Source: Hyphodiscus hymeniophilus (Eukaryota; Ascomycota; Leotiomycetes; Helotiales; Hyphodiscaceae). Taken from it: a stretch of 64,000 nucleotides of DNA. A program made the translations under genes and the position numbers. Positions 56,853 to 64,000 of this stretch are shown here, one piece after another (positions within the stretch are counted from its first letter, which is position 1; each line of letters opens with the position of its first letter). The stretch spans positions 1,240,001 to 1,304,000 of the forward strand of contig VNKQ01000006.1 of NCBI GenBank assembly GCA_016508695.1, given 5' to 3'. The notes under the pieces were generated by a model, which ran no database searches, was not told where the DNA came from, and saw nothing but the letters and a program-made list of their open reading frames with translations.

Positions 56853-59800
56853 TTACCACCCCAATTCCAAGTCTTCCATCTTTCCAGATATCTCCTGAAT
56901 GACTGGCTCTACAATAGCCCTCTCCATCCTCAGCCGAGCTTTCTGCCTTGTTCGTGTATAGAAGACGGGACAGTCCTTGCTATCACAGGTCACCTCGTCT
57001 AACGGAGAGAGTCCAGAACAGCTCTGACAGATCTTATGCAGATCCAACAACTTTCTCTCCTCGAGATTTAGTCTTGTTCGCAACGAAAGTAATGATGTCG
57101 GTTTGTCCTGCCAGCAAGCTGGGCAAATGGGCAGCTCAGATTGAAGCTTCTCTTTGCACACAAGACAGGAGGAAGATTTCATGTACGACTCCAGGGTCTT
57201 TTTGCTGATGGTCAACTCTTTGGACTGACCTTGAAGCTGGAGATTAGCATCGACCCTGCGAATTCTTTGGACCTTCGGCATTTCGTCATACCACTGGCGG
57301 ACATTGGCACCCACGAGGTTGAAAATGCGCTCCAAAGGTGGTATAAGGTTCTTCGAAATATAGTATTCCGAATCCAACTCGCTGTGATCGTTCTCGAGAA
57401 GTTCCTCTGGAGCTACGCATCGATCAATCAATCGAGCACCTGGAGCCCCTGTAATAACCACATATGGAATTCGCTCGCCATACTGAGGCTCCGCTCTGGC
57501 ATCTTCAAGCATCTTCTTAGTACTAATGAGAGCTCCGGGTGGTGGTGGTCCTTTATCGCTGTATGAGCCGAGCTTGACCTCCTTTGCGAAACAGAAGTCC
57601 TGGATAGAGACGGAGCCTTTCATAATATTTTCGCATTGCTTCTGGAAGTAGCTCTTGACTTGGCTCAAATCCGCTGTCCTGAAAAGGATTTTGAGGGCTT
57701 TCTCCTCGATTTTCTGTTCAGCAGGCGTGCCATCTCGACGCACTGTCTCAATGCCCTTTGCGTCAAAATCTGGCTCAGCCTGATGCCTATGTTCGTACTT
57801 GAACCCCACGTAGCGTTTCTTGGCTAGAAGTACGCAAGGAAAATAGACCTTTTCAAATTTGAGCTTGATCGGCCGTGGATTCATGTTCGTGACTGTTTTT
57901 GCAATCTCTTCGCCTATGTCGAAGGCTTGATCTTTAGTACGGCCTTTGAGACAGACAAACAGGCTGTCTGTGTCACCATACACGACCTCGGCACCCCATC
58001 GTTTGACAGAATGAATGAGAGCGATAGCTCTTTCGAGGGTCTCACGGCCTGTTTGCACGATGCTATCTGCGATCTCAGAACATGGCATCCGGCCAGAAAA
58101 TGAAGCAGAAGTATAGCCGTAAGTGACATTGGCTATAAGCTTCAGAGCCAGTTGTCTGTTGTTGAGCAGGCGCTGAAGTGCTTTGTCGTCCTTGTCGATT
58201 TTCATGCCGCTCTTGACCATTACTCGAGTCTCGAGGATCTCGCCCAACATCTTGGCTAGGAGAGACTTCCTTATCAGAGGCTTTGTATACATCATGCCAT
58301 TTGGAGAAATGTTGATGTGATCTTTGAGTAACTCCAGAAGCCTTTGCTGTCTCCTGAACTCTGTGAATCCCATCTTGTTCGTTCCACGCCAGTTGACAAT
58401 TCGACCAAGGAATGTAGAGTAGCAGTAATTATATGCAATCATGACACTCGGGTATAAACTCTGGAAGTCGAGAACAAGCAAGGGACTCGTGTAAAAGGCG
58501 CTTTGCGGTTCCATCACTAAGGGCAAGCATTCAAGAGCGTTTTGGCCTCCCACCTGTTTGCGGCTTGGGGAGACGAGCATGAAGTTTTCAGGCTTCGCAA
58601 TCCGGAACATGAGGGATTCAACCTTGAATTGGGATCCACGAGAGAATACCGAGAAGAAGTCCACGCCGAGTAGGCGAGCCTGTTCACTCGTCCTGACAAT
58701 AAGCTCATTCTTCTCAAGGATTTCCAAATTCAGCTGAACTCGAGAAATGTAGTAATTTAACACTTTGGCCAGATCTCGAGGTTTACGATTCATGTACCAT
58801 CCTGTCAGGTTCGCCCATGTAAAGTGGGGTATTCGACGATGTAATAGATGGAAAGCGACATTCTCCATTGTGTACTGTAAAAGATTCAGTTCACTGCGCA
58901 TGGCTCGCCAGATGTTGATCATGTGCCTGCCAGTCACACGGATTGTCGACGTATTATTGAATCCCCATTTATCATTATCCTTTCCAAATCGTCCATGAGA
59001 CTGAGTTTTCATTCGTGAAAATTCATCGCAGAGGTTGTATTCGTACTTGAGGCGTGCACGCTCAATAAGGTACCCCCAAGAACCGCCATGGACCTCGTAC
59101 CCGGTAAGGATATCCGGATCATGGGCTCTGACAATTTCAACCATGCGAATGATGAGGTCTAGTTCTGAGGATTCTTCCTGAACCTCTACGGCAGCCTGCC
59201 TGGAAATGTTCTCTGCCATCATGCCATCTTCTGAAAGAGCCACGATTCCAACATGCATTCCTTGAAATGTCCCGTTATCCTCGATACCTTCTTCCTCTGA
59301 TTGTAAGCACCAGAACAAGCACTGGACCTCATCCTCCTCTGGATTAGGCACAAAGTTGCCCCTCGTGTTGATGTGCACCTCGAGGCTCATGGTACTCATG
59401 TACTGTGCTTCATGTTGTACACTGGAACCTGCTTGATTCTGTGTGTACTTGAATCCATGCTTATTCTTTTGAGTCGGCCCTTCAATTTGTGATAGTTTTC
59501 CTTTCCTTCGTGGGCTTATAGGAGGATGGCCAACAGCTGCGTTCGTGCCTGCGAGCGTCACATTACTTTCGTGCTCATCACGAAACCAATTCTCTACCTC
59601 GGAGTACGTCGGCGGGTGTTCTGCAATGCGCCAACTCTTCAGAGTACAAGCCCGACGTCGGCGCTCATGATCTTTTTCCTCCTTTATTCTGTCAAGTACA
59701 ATAGCTGGCTTCTCACCGAAGGTCGCATCGGAGCCGCCTGTCGGATCGAAATCGGGAAGATAAGGTACGGTAGAGCTTTCAATTTTAAACTCCCTTCCAG

Positions 59801-62081
59801 CCCATTCTCTTGGACGTTCGGGAACATCGGTTTCTTCGCTGTAGAAAGCGTCCTGGTAGATGGCAGGTGGAAGACCGCAGTCTTGCATGGTTGACACAAC
59901 TTCAACGGATGATGGAGGGTATTCACGGAAGGTCAGGATCGTGCCATCCTTGACTGACTCAAAGTTAGTCCTCATATTCTTGATAGCTTTCCATACTGTC
60001 AGAGAGAATTGAGTGTGGCCCGAGTAATCCGAAGTCGTCATGAATGGCTCTTGGCCTTGACTTGTAGACGACAGCAATGAAGCATCCCACGAAATATGCT
60101 TCTTCTTTGGGACGACGCTCGGTTGAGGCGCGTCTTTTTGACTCAACCTTAAAATAGTCTCTGGATCAAAGGGATCTTTGACAACGGGAAATCCAAGCGG
60201 CAGTGTCTGCGAGCTAGCTTTGCCTCTGATATATTCTTGGGAGCTTTTTTTTGGTAGACCATTTGCTGGCAGCAAAGATGCTCCATTCACTGTCCTTGTC
60301 TTAAGACTACCTCGTCGACTGCCTTCCACTTGGGTCTTCATATTCGAAGTGCCAAGGTCCAAGGGTAAAGCGTCTCCAGACGGCAGTCTGGGGCGCTTAC
60401 CTAAAGGATTGGGGTGCTTTGCAGGGGATATAGATCGTTTCAACCCGCTGCTGCTAGACTGGACTGGGGCGTCGGAGTTTTGAGTTGTGGATAGGGTTGA
60501 GACGAACCCAGAATCAAACGTGTCGAGATGTGGACTTTGTACAGCGTCAGAGCCAAGCGACGCTATTTCAGCGTTCAAAAGGCTGATTTGACTGCCGAAG
60601 GCGTTTGGCTCTATGAGACCAAGGAATTGTGTTGCAGTATTGTCGCCATCAGGTCGGGGCTCGCCATCAACATCAATGTTGTGCTTTTGGATAGCTTCTG
60701 GTTCCATTTGCTTCTCTTCCATATGATTCCCTTTCTTCCTCTGCAAAAGCTCCATCTCTCTCATAATCTCTTCGTCGGAATCGTAGAATTCCTCCTCTTC
60801 CTTCATGGCAACGCCCAGAATCCGATTCCGATCTACCTCGGTCTCATCATGGTCATTACTATCATAATTGTGCTCCGCTGTGTCTTGTGTCAAACCCAAC
60901 GCCAGCCGTAGATTCTCTGGGTACAAATCTTCCACAGCTTCTAGGCTTGTTCTCACATTGGACTCAAATCGAGTGGGCTCGACAAAAGTTCCAAATGAAA
61001 TCTCTGCGCCATCGCTCTTATTTTTCTCGTCCAGCATGAGAGCCATGACTGTTTCTTTGTATTCCGCTTCATGAATCCATCCTCCAGGCTGAGAATACCT
61101 AGGGTCAGCTGACATTGAGATCAGAACCTCAGCTGGAAACGGACTGCTCCCAGGCTGAGGATTCGACATCCTCGACTTTCGACGGCGGGTTTCATCTTTC
61201 CACAAGCCAGCCATACTGTGTACGAGCTTCTTATCTGGAGCCAGCGGGTTCACGCGCTCGACAAAGTCATGATGAAGCAGCCGTTGATTTATGTCGTGCC
61301 GATTCAAAATATCTTGGACGCAGATATCGACCTCAATCGAACAGTGACTGACTCTCGGCAGGCTAGATTCGTCCGTCACGAGTTCTGGAGAGACCGAATG
61401 GTCATGCCATAGATGAGACAGATTATCCAGCTCCTCATGCATCGGAATGGGACCTCGGAATTTGACTTTCTTGCAGTCGATATAGCCACATCCATACAAG
61501 TTGTAGTCCGCCATCCATTGTAAGAGGTACTGGAGGTGTGCTTCGTATGGTTGAAAGACTCTCTTCATAACACCACCTTGCCGAAGAATATCCGCAAGCC
61601 GAGTCATGACCATGGGATTCAACATGTAGATCTTGAGGTAGAATTTGTATCCAACATGGAAGCCGTAGAATGGAACCCCTTTCACAAGCGTTATGCGCGC
61701 AACATACTTCGCGTTGCCATCGTATATATTCCGCCGGTAGCTGACTCCGAGCGCAGCGTCAATTGACAAGTGTAGACGATGGACATAAGCGCCCACTGGG
61801 GAAATGTGAGTGGCATGATAGCAGTCCAAAATGGGTTCTGACTTACCGTCATCTGGAGTTAAGCTTCCGGCATATTCGATATAAAGGTACGGAAACGCGC
61901 CATGGATATGCGCACAAACTTTCTGGCCAGTCTCTGTAGAGCCAAAGACTCTAATGACCGGAATCCTGGGTTCTTTACTGACTTGCGAGGGTTTGACGTT
62001 GTTTCGAAGAACAGGATCGAAGGGGGTTGGAGTAGACTGGTAATGGTCTATGCAGTTCAGTCGGACGCGGAAAAGGTCCAT
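56853..62081 (-). CDS. rev3: DNA polymerase zeta catalytic subunit Rev3
   Basis: Minus-strand gene starting MDLFRVRLNCIDHYQ; about 1725 residues after removal of one intron (61796-61846, 51 nt). That intron is in frame and stop-free, so unspliced mRNA would encode 1742. The junction gives PDDVGAYVHRLHLSID. B-family motifs: motif A DFQSLYPS (about 1186), VTYGYTSASFSGRMPC, and motif C YGDTDS (about 1350). The C-terminus has two Cys clusters: CLVCKEKLQ with CPACW, and CQSC with C-x4-CPVF; the second corresponds to the 4Fe-4S site that binds Rev7/Pol31-type partners. The central 800 residues are disordered. It extends past DNA lesions (translesion synthesis) and drives damage-induced mutation. 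It diverges from SLU7. Confidence 0.95.
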   Translation of the reverse strand: MDLFRVRLNCIDHYQSTPTPFDPVLRNNVKPSQVSKEPRIPVIRVFGSTETGQKVCAHIHGAFPYLYIEYAGSLTPDDGKSEPILDCYHATHISPVGAYVHRLHLSIDAALGVSYRRNIYDGNAKYVARITLVKGVPFYGFHVGYKFYLKIYMLNPMVMTRLADILRQGGVMKRVFQPYEAHLQYLLQWMADYNLYGCGYIDCKKVKFRGPIPMHEELDNLSHLWHDHSVSPELVTDESSLPRVSHCSIEVDICVQDILNRHDINQRLLHHDFVERVNPLAPDKKLVHSMAGLWKDETRRRKSRMSNPQPGSSPFPAEVLISMSADPRYSQPGGWIHEAEYKETVMALMLDEKNKSDGAEISFGTFVEPTRFESNVRTSLEAVEDLYPENLRLALGLTQDTAEHNYDSNDHDETEVDRNRILGVAMKEEEEFYDSDEEIMREMELLQRKKGNHMEEKQMEPEAIQKHNIDVDGEPRPDGDNTATQFLGLIEPNAFGSQISLLNAEIASLGSDAVQSPHLDTFDSGFVSTLSTTQNSDAPVQSSSSGLKRSISPAKHPNPLGKRPRLPSGDALPLDLGTSNMKTQVEGSRRGSLKTRTVNGASLLPANGLPKKSSQEYIRGKASSQTLPLGFPVVKDPFDPETILRLSQKDAPQPSVVPKKKHISWDASLLSSTSQGQEPFMTTSDYSGHTQFSLTVWKAIKNMRTNFESVKDGTILTFREYPPSSVEVVSTMQDCGLPPAIYQDAFYSEETDVPERPREWAGREFKIESSTVPYLPDFDPTGGSDATFGEKPAIVLDRIKEEKDHERRRRACTLKSWRIAEHPPTYSEVENWFRDEHESNVTLAGTNAAVGHPPISPRRKGKLSQIEGPTQKNKHGFKYTQNQAGSSVQHEAQYMSTMSLEVHINTRGNFVPNPEEDEVQCLFWCLQSEEEGIEDNGTFQGMHVGIVALSEDGMMAENISRQAAVEVQEESSELDLIIRMVEIVRAHDPDILTGYEVHGGSWGYLIERARLKYEYNLCDEFSRMKTQSHGRFGKDNDKWGFNNTSTIRVTGRHMINIWRAMRSELNLLQYTMENVAFHLLHRRIPHFTWANLTGWYMNRKPRDLAKVLNYYISRVQLNLEILEKNELIVRTSEQARLLGVDFFSVFSRGSQFKVESLMFRIAKPENFMLVSPSRKQVGGQNALECLPLVMEPQSAFYTSPLLVLDFQSLYPSVMIAYNYCYSTFLGRIVNWRGTNKMGFTEFRRQQRLLELLKDHINISPNGMMYTKPLIRKSLLAKMLGEILETRVMVKSGMKIDKDDKALQRLLNNRQLALKLIANVTYGYTSASFSGRMPCSEIADSIVQTGRETLERAIALIHSVKRWGAEVVYGDTDSLFVCLKGRTKDQAFDIGEEIAKTVTNMNPRPIKLKFEKVYFPCVLLAKKRYVGFKYEHRHQAEPDFDAKGIETVRRDGTPAEQKIEEKALKILFRTADLSQVKSYFQKQCENIMKGSVSIQDFCFAKEVKLGSYSDKGPPPPGALISTKKMLEDARAEPQYGERIPYVVITGAPGARLIDRCVAPEELLENDHSELDSEYYISKNLIPPLERIFNLVGANVRQWYDEMPKVQRIRRVDANLQLQGQSKELTISKKTLESYMKSSSCLVCKEKLQSELPICPACWQDKPTSLLSLRTRLNLEERKLLDLHKICQSCSGLSPLDEVTCDSKDCPVFYTRTRQKARLRMERAIVEPVIQEISGKMEDLELGW
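61796..61846 (-). other. In-frame, stop-free 51-nt intron in REV3
   Basis: Donor GTAAGT, acceptor TTTCCCCAG and a CTCAC-like branch sequence. A length of 51 nt keeps the frame whether or not it is spliced. Confidence 0.8.
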
Positions 62082-62336
62082 TGTGAAAGAGGATGTCAGT
62101 CTGGAGGGCGCCTCGGGTCTTCAGTCGCAGAATACATCGTTGACCGAATGAAATCCAACGGCGAAGGTTTTACAGTAAGGAGGGGTGCTGTTCTATATTT
62201 GTGACGCGCTCCGACGCCAGGTCACGAGCCGCCAGCCGATCCAGCCTCGCCATCCACAAGCCTTTCAATCACGATTTCTCCAAATCCGTTACATTTTTAC
62301 GTCTTCAGTGAAACACTACCAGCGATACTTTTCAAA
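62082..62336. promoter_or_regulatory. Divergent REV3/SLU7 promoter interval
   Basis: 255 nt between two divergent start codons. No clear TATA box seen. Confidence 0.5.
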
Positions 62337-63731
62337 ATGCCTCCAGCAGGTGCACAGCCCCGGAAGCCGGATGCTCCCTCTGCAGCAAACAAAGAGGCAA
62401 ACGAATATATCCCCTCCTTCATCTCCAAGAAACCATTTTACATCGGCGAAGATGACGATCAGAACGACTACCTCGAGCATCAACGTCTCCAAAAAGCTCA
62501 ATCAGATCAGTCACAATGGTATGATCGGGGAAAGAAAGTCGGACCTGCTGCGACGAAGTTCCGCAAAGGTGCTTGCGAAAATTGCGGCGCCATGACACAC
62601 AAGACGAGGGAGTGCTTGAGTCGACCCAGAGCTAAAGGTGCGAAGTGGACTGGCAAGAACATACAAGCGGATGAAGTTATTCAAAAGGTTGACTTGGGAT
62701 GGGATGCGAAGAGAGATCGGTGGAACGGCTACGACTCAAAAGAGTACAAAAATGTTATTGACGAGTATGCTCAACTGGAGGAGCTGAAGAAGCAGGCAGC
62801 GGTGGAAGCGAAAGGAGATGAGGAGGAGGATGACGAAGATGGTGCGAAGTATGCCGAAGAGTCAGATATGGGAAGACAGCAAAGCACTGCAACGAGACAA
62901 CTACGCATTAGAGAGGACACAGCGAAGTACTTACTGAACCTTGACCTAGATTCCGCGAAGTATGATCCCAAGACCAGATCTATGGTTGATAGTGGAGCCA
63001 CCGCAGACACGGCAGCGGCTTTGGTAGCGGAAGAAGGGTTTATGAGGGCTTCAGGTGACGCGGCGGAATTTGAGAAGGCACAGAAATATGCTTGGGAGTC
63101 GCAAGAAAAGGCTGGAGACACGAAGCTACATCTACAAGCAAATCCCACGTCTGGAGAATATTACAGGAAAAAAGAGAAAGAGGAGGCAGAAGCCAAACGA
63201 GAGACACACAAGAAGATGTTGCTGGAGAAATACGGTGGCGATATCAACCCCAACGCTGCAAAGCTACGAGATGCTGCTGTCATAGCATCCGAGAAATACG
63301 TCGAGTATGATGAGTCGGGCGCAATCAAAGGAGCTCCAAAAGCTGCTGCGAAATCGAAGTACCCCGAGGACATTCTCATCAACAATCATACGTCAGTCTG
63401 GGGAAGTTGGTGGTCAAATTTCACCTGGGGTTATGTATGCTGTCATTCCATGGTCAAGAATAGCTACTGTACCGGCGAGGAAGGCAAGACCGCTTTTGCA
63501 GAGGCCGATCGTCTTAGGACTGGTGGGGATCTTGTGGAAGAACCTACGAAGGAGATCGAGTGGCCCTCAAATGAGACTGAAATAAGTAAAAGCGAGCCGA
63601 CGAAGAAGCGCACTAAAGAAGAGATGCAAGGTGGGGTTACGGAGGAAGATATGGACGAGTATAGGAGGAAAAGAACGGCTACAAACGATCCAATGGCTGC
63701 TTTCTTAGGGAAGGATGAGCTGTTACAATAA
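62337..63731 (+). CDS. slu7: Pre-mRNA splicing factor Slu7
   Basis: Single-exon gene, 464 residues, starting MPPAGAQPRKPDAPS. Conserved early segments: YIPSFISKKPFYI and WYDRGKKVGPAATKFRKGACENCGAMTHKTRECLSRPR, the last containing the CCHC zinc knuckle (Cys80, Cys83, His88, Cys93). Then GWDAKRDRWNGYD, the IREDTAKYLLNLDLDSAKYDPKTR block and the SVWGSWW-FTWGYVCCHS-KNSYCTG C-terminal motif. Slu7 acts in the second catalytic step and in 3' splice-site choice. With the many short exons and NAGNAG acceptors in this window, it is a fitting neighbour, but that is coincidence. No introns, unlike most genes here. Confidence 0.95.
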   Translation: MPPAGAQPRKPDAPSAANKEANEYIPSFISKKPFYIGEDDDQNDYLEHQRLQKAQSDQSQWYDRGKKVGPAATKFRKGACENCGAMTHKTRECLSRPRAKGAKWTGKNIQADEVIQKVDLGWDAKRDRWNGYDSKEYKNVIDEYAQLEELKKQAAVEAKGDEEEDDEDGAKYAEESDMGRQQSTATRQLRIREDTAKYLLNLDLDSAKYDPKTRSMVDSGATADTAAALVAEEGFMRASGDAAEFEKAQKYAWESQEKAGDTKLHLQANPTSGEYYRKKEKEEAEAKRETHKKMLLEKYGGDINPNAAKLRDAAVIASEKYVEYDESGAIKGAPKAAAKSKYPEDILINNHTSVWGSWWSNFTWGYVCCHSMVKNSYCTGEEGKTAFAEADRLRTGGDLVEEPTKEIEWPSNETEISKSEPTKKRTKEEMQGGVTEEDMDEYRRKRTATNDPMAAFLGKDELLQ

Positions 63732-64000
63732 AGTCCTAATTGGTCGGATTCCAAAGTATTTGGGCATGAAGAATTGAAATAAAAGATACCCTCCACGTAC
63801 TTACGGCTTCTTAAACCATGTGATCGATTAGGATACGCTTCAAAGAGCAGCTTGGTTTGCCTTGAATACACCAGTCTATACCGTTCACGAGAGCAACCAG
63901 GATATGCTGCGGGATAAGATCAAAGACTTGAAGGAGCTGTTGAGTTAGGAGTTACCCAGATATTCCAAATCAAGCAAACAATTCCCAAATCGAGGTAGTT
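63732..64000. other. 3' flank of SLU7 to window end, no gene supported
   Basis: 269 nt containing a short shadow ORF but no supported gene. A next gene could begin beyond the window. Confidence 0.4.

Noticed and set aside
1..64000. Transposon, CRISPR array or biosynthetic cluster
   Set aside because: No transposase or reverse-transcriptase motif, no terminal repeats, no regular spaced repeats. The single acetyltransferase and the hydroxylase do not make a cluster.

Overview
The window is nuclear DNA of a filamentous ascomycete (Pezizomycotina). Genes are monocistronic and are interrupted by many short introns, mostly 45-100 nt, with GT-AG ends and CTNAC/CTAAY-like branch points. Gene content is fungal: Mediator Srb8/MED12, Rev3, Slu7, APC5, Cox13, Apn2, Sla2. 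A Leotiomycete (Helotiales-like) is my best guess from the style of the mating-type proteins, but the sequence alone does not settle the class. I assembled all gene models by hand from reading frames, splice signals and remembered family conservation.

Layout, left to right. 1-2.3 kb: 3' part of a three-RRM RNA-binding protein. 4.4-4.7 kb: small Cys-rich/acidic ORF. 5.3-7.8 kb: sodium:solute symporter-like transporter with five tiny 5' exons. 8.1-9.0 kb (-): mitochondrial Mba1/mL45-like protein. 11.35-12.5 kb: Eos1-family N-glycosylation protein. 13.3-14.0 kb (-): translation factor eIF1. 15.1-15.7 kb (-): Asterix/PAT10-like ER protein with an apparent 1-nt frameshift. 17.8-22.4 kb: MED12. 23.1-24.1 kb: prolyl 4-hydroxylase. 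24.5-26.0 kb: alcohol O-acetyltransferase. 27.7-29.6 kb (-): YDR124W-like helical-bundle (DUF2841) protein. 31.4-32.7 kb: uncharacterised protein with a possible Myb/SANT-like segment.

33.8-51.8 kb is the mating-type region in the classic Pezizomycotina order: APC5, COX13 (-), APN2, MAT, SLA2 (-). The MAT interval holds an HMG-box MAT1-2-1 gene (-) and an alpha-box MAT1-1-1 gene (+). Between them is a third, unrecognised two-exon gene (+). Both mating-type specificities on one contig predict a homothallic, self-fertile organism. This is the most informative part of the window.

53-64 kb: an Nvj2/TEX2-like SMP/PH lipid-transfer protein (-), the DNA polymerase zeta catalytic subunit REV3 (-), and the splicing factor SLU7 (+) divergent from REV3. 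Long intergenic stretches (9.0-11.3, 15.7-17.8, 26-27.7, 29.6-31.4, 40.1-42.3, 46.5-48.2 kb) hold no gene I can support. I saw no tRNA, rRNA, transposon or CRISPR. Recurrent oddities are micro-exons (8, 13, 21, 23 and 25 nt), two probable GC-AG introns, and frame problems at homopolymers in the Asterix-like, APN2 and SLA2 genes.
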